A stretch of DNA of 39,501 nucleotides from Clostridia bacterium (GCA_016287565.1 JAEFAM010000018.1:1-39501); one strand, 5' to 3'. Positions 13,906 through 23,913 are shown, counted from the stretch's first letter. Translations and numbers: made by a program. The notes: generated from the sequence alone by a model not told the origin.

Positions 13906-15648
13906 ATGGACAACACAGACATCAGACTTCAGTTGACCGATCCCGGCTGCGCCACGGCCACCGACGGCCTGGGACGCGTGCTCCCTACCGGAGCGGAAAC
14001 AGGGGAAAGACGCCCCGGCCGCTGCGTGGGGCTGTTCTATTTCCTGTGGAACGGAGAACATCTCCACATGGATAAAAGGCCCCTGGACATCACCAGGCTG
14101 CTCCGGGCGGATCCCAAGGCAGGCTACAGGCCCGACGATCCCGAATGGGGCAAATATTCAGTGATGCATCACTGGGGAGAACCTCTGTTCGGATATTATT
14201 ACTCCAAAGACGAGTGGGTCATGCGCCGCCACGTGGAGATGCTCACCTACGCCGATATAGATTTCCTGGTATTCGACACCACCAACGCCGTGATATACGA
14301 AGAAGCGGCCAAGATGATGCTCAGGCTGCTTTCGGAATACCGGGCAATGGGCTTCAACACTCCCAGGGCAATGTTCTACACCAACACCGAATCCGGCAGG
14401 ACTGCCCAGATGCTCTACGACCGCATCTACAGCGTGGGTTACATGCCCGACTCCTGGTTCACCGTTGACGGAAAGCCCCTGATCATCGCTAGAGAAGAAG
14501 AGTGCTCCCCCGAAGTCAGGGAGTTTTTCACCATAAAAATGTCCCAGTGGCCCAACGAACCCACCAAGCAGGGCGGCTGGCCCTGGATGGATTTCGAGAG
14601 GCCCCAGAGAGTCTTCGATAACCTCAAAGGCGAAGCAGAGATCATCAACGTTTCGGTTGCCCAGCATCCCCAGATCCACTTCGGCGACTCCGCGATGTAC
14701 GGCGAGACCGCCAACCGCGGCAGGTCTTTCCACAACGGCGCCGAGGACCGGTCGGAAGGAGCCTGGAAGTTCGGGTACAATTTCCAGGAGCAGTGGGACA
14801 GGGCGCTGGAGACGCTGCCCCCTTACGTGTTCGTGACCGGCTGGAACGAGTGGATCGCCGGGCGCTGGGGAGGCACTCCTGATAGACCCATGTCATTCGT
14901 TGACTGCGCAGATCTGGAATATTCCAGAGACGCGGAGCCTATGCGGGGCGGATATTTCGACAACTATTACATGCAATTGATCGCCAACGTGCGGAAGTAC
15001 AAAGGAGCTCCGGCGCTGGAGGTCACGCCGGAGATGCCGGGGAGCGTTGACGGCAGCGTCGATGCGGGAACGGTGGAGCGGTTCGGCCGCACTTACCTGA
15101 ACTTCCCCAAGGGTCAATACCGCCGTGATCATGACGGTTACAACACCCACTACACTGACGATTCGGGCCGCAACGCCATCGTTTGCGTAAGCGTTGCCCA
15201 CGACGTGGACAATTTGTATTTCTCTGCCGAAACCCTGGCGCCTCTGGAGAAGTACGATTACCATTCCGCCTGGATGCAGCTGTTCCTCGGCGTTAAAAAC
15301 CTCACCGACGGGTATCAGGCTCCCGGGAAGCGCTGGCATGGTTACGGCTACATGGCCGGAGGATACCAGTTTACGGACAGCCGCGCGACGCTGGAAAAGT
15401 GCGTTGAGGAGACGGGTTCGCTGGAGGCGGATACCTTCAGGCCCTGCGCCGTCATAGAGTATTCTTTCGACGAGCATCACGTGGTATACAAGGTGCCCAA
15501 GGCGGCGGTAGGCATAGGCCCCGGGGACAGGTTCGAGATAGGTTTCAAGTGGATGGACAGCCGGGAGCGGGTGAGAGGCCTCGACGACTTCTACACTTCG
15601 GGAGACGCGGCGCCCATCGGCAGATTGAATTATACATTCAAGGGATAA
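13906..15648 (+). CDS. GH99/GH71-like glycoside hydrolase-type protein, cytoplasmic form, with C-terminal CBM-like domain
   Basis: The 580-residue protein lacks a signal peptide. The N-terminal part (about 40-360) is a predicted TIM barrel of the GH99/71-like superfamily: VGLFYFLWNG, FGYYYSKDEWVMRRHVEMLTYADIDFLVFDTTN and the signature FVTGWNEWIAGRW with Glu at about 315. The C-terminal part (about 390-575) is a beta-sandwich resembling CBM9/DOMON-like modules. It is paralogous to the secreted protein at 20597-22666 over its whole length. GGAGG lies 6 nt before the ATG. No convincing promoter is seen in the 81-bp gap upstream. It is the first gene of a long same-strand run. The substrate is not determinable; mannose- or rhamnose-containing glycans are plausible from context. 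Confidence 0.8.
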   Translation: MDNTDIRLQLTDPGCATATDGLGRVLPTGAETGERRPGRCVGLFYFLWNGEHLHMDKRPLDITRLLRADPKAGYRPDDPEWGKYSVMHHWGEPLFGYYYSKDEWVMRRHVEMLTYADIDFLVFDTTNAVIYEEAAKMMLRLLSEYRAMGFNTPRAMFYTNTESGRTAQMLYDRIYSVGYMPDSWFTVDGKPLIIAREEECSPEVREFFTIKMSQWPNEPTKQGGWPWMDFERPQRVFDNLKGEAEIINVSVAQHPQIHFGDSAMYGETANRGRSFHNGAEDRSEGAWKFGYNFQEQWDRALETLPPYVFVTGWNEWIAGRWGGTPDRPMSFVDCADLEYSRDAEPMRGGYFDNYYMQLIANVRKYKGAPALEVTPEMPGSVDGSVDAGTVERFGRTYLNFPKGQYRRDHDGYNTHYTDDSGRNAIVCVSVAHDVDNLYFSAETLAPLEKYDYHSAWMQLFLGVKNLTDGYQAPGKRWHGYGYMAGGYQFTDSRATLEKCVEETGSLEADTFRPCAVIEYSFDEHHVVYKVPKAAVGIGPGDRFEIGFKWMDSRERVRGLDDFYTSGDAAPIGRLNYTFKG

Positions 15649-15720
15649 TATAAAGCGCGGAACGGTCGCGGGATCGCGGCGGGCACGGGCCGTTGACGGC
15701 GGCAGACGGGAGAGATCGGG

Positions 15721-18700
15721 ATGGAAAAAAGGACGGGCAAGATAATATCTGTGATCACGGCGGTCGTATTGACCCTGCTTCTGTTCGCCTCGTGCAGGTC
15801 CGGGAACGGGGGCAATCCCGTCATAGATCCCGAGCGTCCTGACTCCGGCACCGGCGGTTTTAAGAGCCTCAGTTACTATATGACTCCCAAGACGGACTGG
15901 CGCGCAGACTGGATCTGGGACGGTTCCGATGCTGCGAAGGAAAACGCCTGGCTCATATTCCGGCGCGACTTTCAGCTGGAGACCGTGCCTGAGACTATGG
16001 AGGCGCACATAAGCGCCGATTCCAGGTACTGGCTCTACGTGAACGGTAAAAACGTGGTGTACGAAGGCGGCCTTAAGAGGGGAATGGACTCCGAAAGCGG
16101 CTACTACGACACTGTGGACATTGCCCGCTTCCTTAAAGAGGGCAGCAACACCCTGGCGATCCAGGTCTGGTACTGGGGCAAGGACGGCAGCTTCTCATAT
16201 GTCGACAGCGGCAGCGGCGGATTCCTCTTCGAAGCTGCGGGGCTTGACGGCGACGGCAACGAGACCGCGCTGGTCCTGAGCGACGCCGGGTGGAAAGTAT
16301 GCGCCGATCCCGCGTATCTGGACGACAAGGGCGACAAGCAGCCCAACTACAGGATCGCGGAGTTCAACGTAAAATACGACGCGAGAAAGTCGCTCGGCTC
16401 CTGGGAGAAGGAAGATTTCGACGATTCCGCCTGGGAAAACGCCACCGTCATATGCCGCGGCGGGGAAGGCTGCTGGGGCAAACTTTATCCGAGGCAGATC
16501 CCATTCTTAAAAGTCGGATCCCTCGAAGATTACGAAAACAGCTCCGAATTCGCCGGTACGACCACTAAAAATCTGACTTATGCCACCCTCGACCTGCCAT
16601 ACAACGCCCAGTGCGTGCCCTACCTCCGGGTGGAGGCGGAAGCGGGCAAGGAGATAGAGATCACCACCGAGAACACTGCCCTGGGTTCCGTGATCACCCG
16701 CTATGTCACCTGCGGCGGCGAACAGGAATTCGAGTCAAGAGGCTGGTTCAACGGAGAGCATATCACTTACAAGATTCCCGCGGGCGTCAAGATAATCGCC
16801 CTGAAATACAGGGAGAGCGGCTACAACACCGAATTCTACGGCAGCTTCCGCTCCGACGACGAATTCTTCGATACGCTGTGGCAGAAATCCCTGAGAACGC
16901 TGTACGTGACCATGCGCGACAATTTCATGGACTGCCCCGACAGGGAGCGCGCCCAGTGGTGGGGCGACGTCACCAACGAGATGGCGATGACGATGTATTC
17001 CATGGACCCGTCCTCTTATCTGCTGTACAGAAAAGGCGTGCTGAACATGTTGTCCGACTCGGAGGGAGGCGTGCTTAAGACCGTTGTCCCTGCGGGAGAG
17101 GGAGCGTATTTCGAGCTTCCCATGCAGCAGCTGGCAGGCATCTGCGGGTTCAGGACCTACTATATGTACACGGGGGACAGAGAGTTCGTCGACGTGGTAT
17201 ACGACGCGGCGCGGGCGTATCTGGACCTTTGGACGCTGGGCACCGACGGCCTGGTGAATCACCGGGGCGGTTCCTGGGACTGGATGGACTGGGGAGACAG
17301 AGCCGACGTTGTGGGTATCGAGAACGCCTGGTATTTTATGGCCCTGGATACGGTCAGATATTTCGCGTCTATAAAGGGCGACACGGCGGCGGAGCAGGAA
17401 CTTTCGGAGCGGATGGACCGGATATACGGCGCGTATCAGCTGCTGTTTACGGAGAAGGGATTCATGGGCTCCGTGAAACGGGCGGACGACCGGGCCAACG
17501 CGCTGGCGGTGCTCTCGGGACTGGCAGATCTGAACGATCCGGATCAGTTCAACGCCTTGAAAAAAGTGTTGACCACCGTATACAATTCCAGCCCCTATAT
17601 GGAGCGGTACGTGCTTGACGCGCTGTGCGAGATGGGCCTGATGGAAGAAGCCCAGGCGCGTGTCAAGAAGAGATACAAGGGCATGGTGGAAGAAGATTAT
17701 TCCACGCTCTGGGAGTACTGGGACAAAGGCGCAGGCACCATGAACCACGCCTGGAGCGGCGGCCCGCTGCTCACTATGAGCCAGTATATGGCAGGCGTCT
17801 CTCCGGTGGAGCCCGGGTACGCGGTCTATTCCGTCAAACCCTCGCCCGGTTCGTTAAAGTCGAGCGAATGCACCGTTCCGTCCATAAAAGGCCCCGTCAA
17901 CGTGACTGTCAGAAACGAAGAAGTTTTCAGGCTTGATATCGATTCTCCTGCCGGCACCGCCGTCATCGCCGGCATCCCCAGGACCGGCTCCCAGACCGCC
18001 GTATATTACGACGGCACGCTGATCTTCTCAGGGGGAGAGGCCGCGGCGTCCCTTCCTTCAGGCGTAGAATTTTACGGCTTCGAATGCGACAGGATCTGTT
18101 TCAAGATCGAAACGGGCGAGTACCGCAGGACGCTTGTATTCGAGGCGAAAGAAGAACCTTCCCAGGCCGAGTCCGGCAAGGTCAGGATAAACGTCATTCC
18201 TTCCGCCAACGGCTCCGTGAAGGTCAACGGCGAGATCCCGGGCTCCGGCTCCGGCAGCGGCGTTGTCACGGTCAATAAAGGCGATGTGGTGAAACTGGAA
18301 GCCGTTCCCGCCTCCGGGTACGAATTCGCATTCTTCACGGGCAGCGCGGGAGGCAGAGAGCGCGAGCTCGAATTGACCGCCGAGGGAGATATGGCCGTGG
18401 GCGCCGAATTCACGAAAAACAGAACGGATTACAGCGTATTGTCCCTGTACGTGCCCGACGGGTCCGATGTGGAACTCACCGCAGATGGAAAGAACTGTGT
18501 GTTCAAAAACGGACAGGCAGGAGTCATCGTACCCACCGGATCGAAAGTGACCGTGATTGCGGCAGACGGTATACTCGAGACGTTCCTGAACTACAGCGGC
18601 GACTATTCCGGCACCGACCGGACCGCCGAGATCACCGTCGACCGCAATATATCCGTCATGGTCAACACCAGCCTTTTGTACGGCAAAAACGTTGCCCAGG

Positions 18701-19170
18701 GCGCCAGGGCCACCTGTTCCCGCTCTATGGAGTCCGGCTCCACCTGGAGCGTTTCCAACCTCACCGACGGCAATACCTCTACCGGTTTTACTACCGAAGT
18801 GCTCAAGTCCGACGGCGGAGTGCTGTCTAAATCTGTGGTCATCAATCTCGATCTGGGCTCCGTCAAGGAATTTTCCGTCATCACGCTCTATCCCCGCACC
18901 GACACCGCCAGCATCAGCGGCGGCAATCCATGCTTCCCCGAGGAGTTTACGCTGAAGGTCAGCAGAGGCGGTTCGGACTATACTGACGTGGGTACTTTCA
19001 CCTTCGAGGGCGATCCCGCCGGCAGGCCCAGGTCCTTCGCTTTCGAGACGGTGAAGGCCAGGTACGTGCGGCTCGAGATCACGCGCACCGGCGATTACGC
19101 CGCGGACGAAGCTGTGGCGGATCCTTACAGAGTTCAGATCATGGAGATCATGCTGAGGGACAAAAAATGA
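15721..19170 (+). CDS. GH78 alpha-L-rhamnosidase-family lipoprotein with repeat and F5/8 C (discoidin) domains
   Basis: The 1149-residue protein begins with a lipoprotein signal (LFASC, Cys25). An N-terminal beta-sandwich (RADWIWDGSD, FRRDFQLE, ADSRYWLYVNGKNV) precedes the GH78 (alpha/alpha)6 barrel with DCPDRERAQWWGD at about 404-416 and TLWEYW...NHAWS, which hold the expected catalytic acids. After this come an InlB-type repeat (about 815-900, ending VGAEF) and a C-terminal F5/8 type C domain (about 980-1148: NLTDGNTSTGF, VINLDLGSVKEFSVITLYPR). It is expected to release L-rhamnose from glycans at the cell surface. Its end overlaps the next gene by ATGA. Confidence 0.9.
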   Translation: MEKRTGKIISVITAVVLTLLLFASCRSGNGGNPVIDPERPDSGTGGFKSLSYYMTPKTDWRADWIWDGSDAAKENAWLIFRRDFQLETVPETMEAHISADSRYWLYVNGKNVVYEGGLKRGMDSESGYYDTVDIARFLKEGSNTLAIQVWYWGKDGSFSYVDSGSGGFLFEAAGLDGDGNETALVLSDAGWKVCADPAYLDDKGDKQPNYRIAEFNVKYDARKSLGSWEKEDFDDSAWENATVICRGGEGCWGKLYPRQIPFLKVGSLEDYENSSEFAGTTTKNLTYATLDLPYNAQCVPYLRVEAEAGKEIEITTENTALGSVITRYVTCGGEQEFESRGWFNGEHITYKIPAGVKIIALKYRESGYNTEFYGSFRSDDEFFDTLWQKSLRTLYVTMRDNFMDCPDRERAQWWGDVTNEMAMTMYSMDPSSYLLYRKGVLNMLSDSEGGVLKTVVPAGEGAYFELPMQQLAGICGFRTYYMYTGDREFVDVVYDAARAYLDLWTLGTDGLVNHRGGSWDWMDWGDRADVVGIENAWYFMALDTVRYFASIKGDTAAEQELSERMDRIYGAYQLLFTEKGFMGSVKRADDRANALAVLSGLADLNDPDQFNALKKVLTTVYNSSPYMERYVLDALCEMGLMEEAQARVKKRYKGMVEEDYSTLWEYWDKGAGTMNHAWSGGPLLTMSQYMAGVSPVEPGYAVYSVKPSPGSLKSSECTVPSIKGPVNVTVRNEEVFRLDIDSPAGTAVIAGIPRTGSQTAVYYDGTLIFSGGEAAASLPSGVEFYGFECDRICFKIETGEYRRTLVFEAKEEPSQAESGKVRINVIPSANGSVKVNGEIPGSGSGSGVVTVNKGDVVKLEAVPASGYEFAFFTGSAGGRERELELTAEGDMAVGAEFTKNRTDYSVLSLYVPDGSDVELTADGKNCVFKNGQAGVIVPTGSKVTVIAADGILETFLNYSGDYSGTDRTAEITVDRNISVMVNTSLLYGKNVAQGARATCSRSMESGSTWSVSNLTDGNTSTGFTTEVLKSDGGVLSKSVVINLDLGSVKEFSVITLYPRTDTASISGGNPCFPEEFTLKVSRGGSDYTDVGTFTFEGDPAGRPRSFAFETVKARYVRLEITRTGDYAADEAVADPYRVQIMEIMLRDKK

Positions 19171-20600
19171 ACTTTTTAAACAGTATCAAACGCCGGGGAG
19201 AGCGGGCGGTCCTGCTGCTTTTAGCGGCGGCGCTGGCTGCGTTGACGGCCTTCGGAGGCTGTTCGAGGGCAGGGGACAACGGCGGCGTGACAGACGAAAA
19301 GCTCGTGGTGCCTTCGGATACAGTTGTCCTGGCAGTTAAGGAGGACCGCACTTCGAGAGAAGCCCAGAAGCGGCTGGAACAGTGCGTTGACCGGTATATA
19401 GAAGCGTTTCGCGAAGTCCATCCGGAGACAGGCGTGAAAGCGGTATATTATCCGGAGCTTCCGAAGAAATTGACGGGCATCGACTGCCTGCTGCTGGGAG
19501 CGGACGATATGCTGCTGTACGCGGCGGGAGGATTGACGGACGCGGAACCCTATTTAGGGGAGTACGGCTTCTCGGCGTCGGACCTGGTGGGAGGCGCCGA
19601 GAACGTTGCCCGCATAGATCCGGGAGAGCCTCTGCTTATGATCCCTTTCAATTACGACCATACGGTGGTGCTGGGGGACAGGCAGCTGTTCGAGGAAGCA
19701 GGCGTGGCGGTGCCGGGCGCGGACTGGACGATCGACGGCCTGGAAGAGACCGCCGAAGCGCTTACAGGCAGGCAAGGCTCAATAACTTATTCCGGGATAT
19801 ATATGCCCCATTATATGAATTACACCTGGCAATACTTCTGCAACCTTCTGGCCGGGACCTACCTCACTGACGGGCGCTTCGATTTTGGCAGCGAAGGTCC
19901 GGTCAATACCGCCGTGAAGCGTTTTTATGCTTTCTATGCCCACAACGCCGCGTACACTCCCGGCCTTTCCTCGGGCAACCGCACCTGCGTCATGAGCCTG
20001 ACTTTCGCCTCCATGCCGGGCCGCGACAATCTTTCTTTCCAGACTGAAAAAGACGCCGCCCGGAACCCAGGAAAACGTGTGGACGAGCTGCTGGCCTCGG
20101 GGAACCTGGTGCTGCTGCCCCTTCCTTCCGCCTCCGACGGCACCCGTACCGGAATGGCAAACACGGATTTTATAAAGGGGTTCGCCGTGAATTCCGGGTC
20201 GAAAAAGCAGGACATGGCCGGAAAGCTGGCTGCCTTTTGCCTCACGGAAACGGCCCAGCAGATACTTAACGGCTGCTTCGGAGGCATCCCCTCCAGCAGG
20301 GCAATGCTTCAGTCGGATTTCTGGCGAAAAGGCGTGTTCGAGGGAGCGAACGGGGACAATGCTCTTATTGGTATCGAAGAGGGCAGGCGGGACGATTTCA
20401 CCGCCGCGCTCAAGGGCGACCCGGATATCTACAACAAAAACGTGCGTATGCGCTCAGTGTTTTCCGCCGTTATGGTGAGGGAACTGAAGAGCAACAAGTC
20501 GCAGGACAAGTTCATCAAGAATCTGGGCATTTTCGCGGAGGACGCCAATAAAGTGATCGACGGGAAGATCGCGGTATATTCCAGAGAGGGGGTGGCGTGA
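19167..20600 (+). CDS. ABC-type extracellular solute-binding lipoprotein (family 1-like), orphan
   Basis: The 477-residue protein has a lipoprotein signal (FGGC, Cys32) and the general pattern of sugar-binding proteins: a KEDRTSREAQKRLEQCVDRYIEAFREVHPE helix, a PFNYDHTVVLGDRQLFEEAGVAVPG segment and a TDFIKGFAVNSGSKKQDMAGKLAAF segment in which the last helix precedes a Gly-rich FGGIPSSR loop. No permease or ATPase gene is adjacent. It may feed a distant permease or act as a surface glycan sensor or capture protein. It is translationally coupled to the GH78 gene upstream by ATGA and to the GH99-like gene downstream. Confidence 0.75.
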   Translation: MNFLNSIKRRGERAVLLLLAAALAALTAFGGCSRAGDNGGVTDEKLVVPSDTVVLAVKEDRTSREAQKRLEQCVDRYIEAFREVHPETGVKAVYYPELPKKLTGIDCLLLGADDMLLYAAGGLTDAEPYLGEYGFSASDLVGGAENVARIDPGEPLLMIPFNYDHTVVLGDRQLFEEAGVAVPGADWTIDGLEETAEALTGRQGSITYSGIYMPHYMNYTWQYFCNLLAGTYLTDGRFDFGSEGPVNTAVKRFYAFYAHNAAYTPGLSSGNRTCVMSLTFASMPGRDNLSFQTEKDAARNPGKRVDELLASGNLVLLPLPSASDGTRTGMANTDFIKGFAVNSGSKKQDMAGKLAAFCLTETAQQILNGCFGGIPSSRAMLQSDFWRKGVFEGANGDNALIGIEEGRRDDFTAALKGDPDIYNKNVRMRSVFSAVMVRELKSNKSQDKFIKNLGIFAEDANKVIDGKIAVYSREGVA

Positions 20601-22666
20601 TGGGAGCGAAGCACGCGTCGAAACACGCGGCTGACGGCGCGGTCAGGACCGCGCTGTGCCTGGCGATCGCATTGATGCTGGCCCTCTCGTTATTGACCCC
20701 CGCCTTTGCAGACGGAGACGGAAGCGGCGGAAAAACCGATACAGGTGCGACGGATATATTGTCCGACACCTGGGTGGGTTCCGACGGAATTGGCAGATCT
20801 TTCCCCACGCAGGCGGAGACCGGCGCCCCGAGGGCCGGCAAATACGTGGGCATCTTCTACTTCCTTTTTTTGTCTTCCGAGAGCACGACCATCTGGGACA
20901 CTACGCAGGTTTACCTGGACGGCGGCGTGGAGGCGGTCTGGGAGATGGAGCCCCTGGACGGATTCCACTGCTGGGCCAGGCCTTATTTCGGATATTACCG
21001 TACCGACCTGGACGAATGGATATACAGGAAGCACGCCCAGCTGCTCACGGACGCCGGGATCGACTTCGTGTTCCTTGACACCACCAACCACGGAGGCCTT
21101 TTCGAGAAATGCTGGACGCTGCTTTTGAAGACCTGGAGAAAGGTCCGGGACGAAGGGGGCAATACTCCCCAGGTGGTATTCCACAACGGGGACAGCGCCG
21201 ATACCATGGCGGAACACGTGGCAATACAGTATAAAAAAGCATATTCGAACCCGGATTACGCAGATCTGTGGTTCTACTGGGAGGGAAAACCGCTCATCCT
21301 GGGCAACCCCGGGAAGCTCGGCAGCGAGTACGTAGACTATTTCACCATCAGAAGGTCCTGGGCGTTCAACGACTTCACCGGCGACGGCATACTGCGCTGG
21401 CCCTGGATCGCGGAATATCCACAGGCGCCCGGCAGGAACGCCGAGGGAGAGGTGGAGCAGATCGTTGTCAGCGCCGGATTCCACTCCAATTCGTCCAGAG
21501 GGCGCAGCTATCACGACGGTCAGCAACCCTCCAGGGGCGTGGGAGATTTCGGATACGGCCTTTCCACCAGCGGCGACGGACTGGCGTTCCAGGAGCAGTG
21601 GAGCAGGGTCTTCGAGATCGATCCTCCGCTGGTCATGATCACAGGCTGGAACGAGTTCACGTTCGGCCGCTGGACCGACGCGGGACCGGGGCAGATCATC
21701 TCCGACAGCTACCAGATAATCACAGGAGACTGGCAGTTCAACAGCAACTACGTTGACGCGTTCAGCGCTGAATTCAGCAGGGACGTGGAGCCCATTTCGC
21801 AGCTGTTCCGGGACAATTACTATTACCAGATGGTGGACAATATCCGCCGCTTCAAGGGCGTCAGGAGCGTTGACAGGGGCACGGGCAGCGTGGATATCGA
21901 TATGGACGGAGACTTCTCCGAGTTCGACGGCATCGGGCCGGAGTACCTGGACACTGTGGGCGACACGGCCTGGCGGTCCGGCAGGCTGATCAGCGGCGAA
22001 AAGGTCAAAAACGAGAGCGGCCGCAACGACATCGTCCGGGTGAAAGTATCGAAGACCGGCGAATATACATATTTCCTGGCGGAATGTGCGTCGCCCGTGG
22101 TCACGGCGGAAGGCACCGGAAACTGGATGAATCTGTATATCGACAGCGACCGGTATTATTACACCGGCTGGGAGGGTTACGACTTCGTCATTGGAAGGGC
22201 CCTGGAAAACGGCAGGCTGTCGGTGGAAGAATTTGCGAATAACGAATGGATGGGGTATAATAAAGGTTGGGCCGATTTTGCCCTCCGCGGCAACAAGCTG
22301 GTCATCCGGGTGGAGAATTCCCTGATAGGCATCGACGCCCGGGACAATTTCGATTTTAAATGGGCCGATAATTCCACCGTCTCCGGCGAGGTGATGGAAT
22401 TTATGGACCTGGGCGACGCGGCTCCCAACTCCCGGTTCAATTACCGGTATGAAAAAGAAGGCGGCGTGATCTCCTCAGAGATCAGGCCCGGCGCTTCCGT
22501 AAAGCCGGAAGGACAGCCCGGAGGCCAAAAGAAGAGTGGCGCGAAAACGGCTGCGGTCATTGCCGTTTTGCTGACGACCGTACTGCTGGCGGCAGCGGCG
22601 GTGTTCGTTGTGGCCGCTAAGAAGAAAAACAAAAACGAAAGGGATGAAGGGAATGAAAAAAAGTAA
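20597..22666 (+). CDS. Secreted, membrane-anchored GH99/GH71-like protein with C-terminal CBM-like domain
   Basis: This is the extracellular paralogue of the 13906-15648 product. Of 689 residues, about 1-38 form a signal peptide (ending TPAFADG). The catalytic-type barrel shows YVGIFYFLF, FGYYRTDLDEWIYRKHAQLL, IDFVFLDTTN and MITGWNEFTFGRW. The C-terminal beta-sandwich ends with LGDAAPNSRFNYRYE, matching the paralogue's GDAAPIGRLNYTF. A transmembrane helix (about 655-675) and a Lys-rich tail anchor it at the C-terminus. The GTG at 20597 or the ATG at 20600 may start it; both overlap the stop of the solute-binding protein gene. Its 3' end overlaps the next gene's start. Confidence 0.85.
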   Translation: MMGAKHASKHAADGAVRTALCLAIALMLALSLLTPAFADGDGSGGKTDTGATDILSDTWVGSDGIGRSFPTQAETGAPRAGKYVGIFYFLFLSSESTTIWDTTQVYLDGGVEAVWEMEPLDGFHCWARPYFGYYRTDLDEWIYRKHAQLLTDAGIDFVFLDTTNHGGLFEKCWTLLLKTWRKVRDEGGNTPQVVFHNGDSADTMAEHVAIQYKKAYSNPDYADLWFYWEGKPLILGNPGKLGSEYVDYFTIRRSWAFNDFTGDGILRWPWIAEYPQAPGRNAEGEVEQIVVSAGFHSNSSRGRSYHDGQQPSRGVGDFGYGLSTSGDGLAFQEQWSRVFEIDPPLVMITGWNEFTFGRWTDAGPGQIISDSYQIITGDWQFNSNYVDAFSAEFSRDVEPISQLFRDNYYYQMVDNIRRFKGVRSVDRGTGSVDIDMDGDFSEFDGIGPEYLDTVGDTAWRSGRLISGEKVKNESGRNDIVRVKVSKTGEYTYFLAECASPVVTAEGTGNWMNLYIDSDRYYYTGWEGYDFVIGRALENGRLSVEEFANNEWMGYNKGWADFALRGNKLVIRVENSLIGIDARDNFDFKWADNSTVSGEVMEFMDLGDAAPNSRFNYRYEKEGGVISSEIRPGASVKPEGQPGGQKKSGAKTAAVIAVLLTTVLLAAAAVFVVAAKKKNKNERDEGNEKK

Positions 22667-23852
22667 CAGGAAAGCGCTTGCAGCGGTAGTTGCCCTTATA
22701 TTGGCGCTGTCGATGCTGCCTGCGTTCTCTTTCGCCGAAGCGGCGGAGGACGAATACGTCGAGAGGACAGAAACATATTCCTTTAACGGAGAAGAAGGCT
22801 CGAACCTGGAGGACACCGAGTTTGCGGACTTTTTCGTTATGCAGATCGTCCGGGGCGCCGGCGGAGAAGGCACGGTAACGGAAGACGGATCCGTTGAACT
22901 GCAGAAGTACGCAGGCTTCTATTCCGATATCGATTACGCCTACGATTACCTGGGCGGAGCGTACACCTTCGAGCTGGATTACGCTTTCGAAGGCACCAAT
23001 CCCGTTATGGGAGGCATTTTCATCAGGATGATCGATCCCAAGGCGTACGCCATCACCAACCCCAAAAACGCGGGCACCCAGCAGACTTTCGACACCTTCG
23101 AATGGGACTGGTATAAAGAGAACGACGGAAAGGAAGACGGCATCTCCAGCATAGGCGGTTCCGGCATAAAAGTCAGCGTGGACAACCCCAATTCTTCCAT
23201 CAGCATTTCGATAAAGACCCGCGTGGAAGACGGACTTTACGTCCATTCCCAGGGCGTGTCGATAGCGTTCCCCGAAGGGTTCCAGAAAGACGGATTAAAC
23301 AAATACCGCTTCGTTGACGACGGCAAGTCCAAAGTCGAGATATTCGTGAACGACGTGCTTCTGGCCACCGTGGAGTACGGCGGCGAGCGCGGAACGTATC
23401 CCGACGGAGACGATGGAGATTCCGACGTTACTTACTACAAGCACGCTGTGATCAAAGACGCGTCCGGCAACGAGCTGCTCACTCTGGAAAACGCCCGCAT
23501 CAGCGCCGAATACGGCGGCATCGGCGTGGGCAACAGAGGCGACGTCATCACCCGCTTCAACAACGTGGTGGTCAAGTATATGGCGAAGAAAAAGGCCAAT
23601 CCCACCGCGGCGCCTGCCACGCCCACTACCGCTCCTACAGAGAAAACGGAACCCACCTCCAACGCCACGGAGAACTCCTCCGGAGCCACCGCCGCCCCCG
23701 CTACCGGGTCCGGTGCAAAGGCCACCGAGAAGCCTGCTGACAAAGAAGAAGGCGGAAACTACACCTGGCTGTTCATCGTGTGCGGAGTCGTTGCCGCGGC
23801 TGCCGTTGCGGTGATACTGATCTCCGTGCTTAAGGGAAAAAAGAAGAAATAA
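22653..23852 (+). CDS. Secreted beta-sandwich (LamG/concanavalin-like) protein with C-terminal membrane anchor
   Basis: I place the start at ATG 22653 (MKKSNRKALAAVV), preceded by GAAGG. The frame is open from 22608, but that start would add a poor prefix inside the upstream gene. The 399-residue product has a signal peptide (cleavage near FSFAEA), a domain of about 200 residues with beta-sandwich character (YTFELDYAFEGTNPVMGGIFIRM, YRFVDDGKSKVEIFVNDVLLATV) typical of carbohydrate-binding or LamG-like folds, a Pro/Thr/Ala linker, and a C-terminal helix (WLFIVCGVVAAAAVAVILISVL) with a KGKKKK tail. It is likely a surface glycan-binding protein. Its start overlaps the GH99-like gene's end by 14 nt, so it is coupled to it. 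Confidence 0.75.
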   Translation: MKKSNRKALAAVVALILALSMLPAFSFAEAAEDEYVERTETYSFNGEEGSNLEDTEFADFFVMQIVRGAGGEGTVTEDGSVELQKYAGFYSDIDYAYDYLGGAYTFELDYAFEGTNPVMGGIFIRMIDPKAYAITNPKNAGTQQTFDTFEWDWYKENDGKEDGISSIGGSGIKVSVDNPNSSISISIKTRVEDGLYVHSQGVSIAFPEGFQKDGLNKYRFVDDGKSKVEIFVNDVLLATVEYGGERGTYPDGDDGDSDVTYYKHAVIKDASGNELLTLENARISAEYGGIGVGNRGDVITRFNNVVVKYMAKKKANPTAAPATPTTAPTEKTEPTSNATENSSGATAAPATGSGAKATEKPADKEEGGNYTWLFIVCGVVAAAAVAVILISVLKGKKKK

Positions 23853-23859
23853 TTTGACG

Positions 23860-23913
23860 GAAGGCCGCGACGCCGGACGGAGGAGAGGCCGCAGGAGCGG
23901 CCGCCGGGCCTTC
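23860..23913 (+). other. Intergenic two-tier hairpin before the racemase gene
   Basis: An outer 7-bp stem GAAGGCC (23860-23866) / GGCCTTC (23907-23913) encloses a perfect inner hairpin GGCCGC-AGGA-GCGGCC (23887-23902). No T-tract follows, so it is not an ordinary terminator. It may mark an mRNA processing or stability site inside the long operon. Confidence 0.4.

Noticed and set aside
22608-22652. GTG 22608 as start of the beta-sandwich protein
   Set aside because: It would place a poor, basic prefix before a clean signal peptide and overlap the upstream gene by 59 nt; ATG 22653 has a purine-rich site before it.
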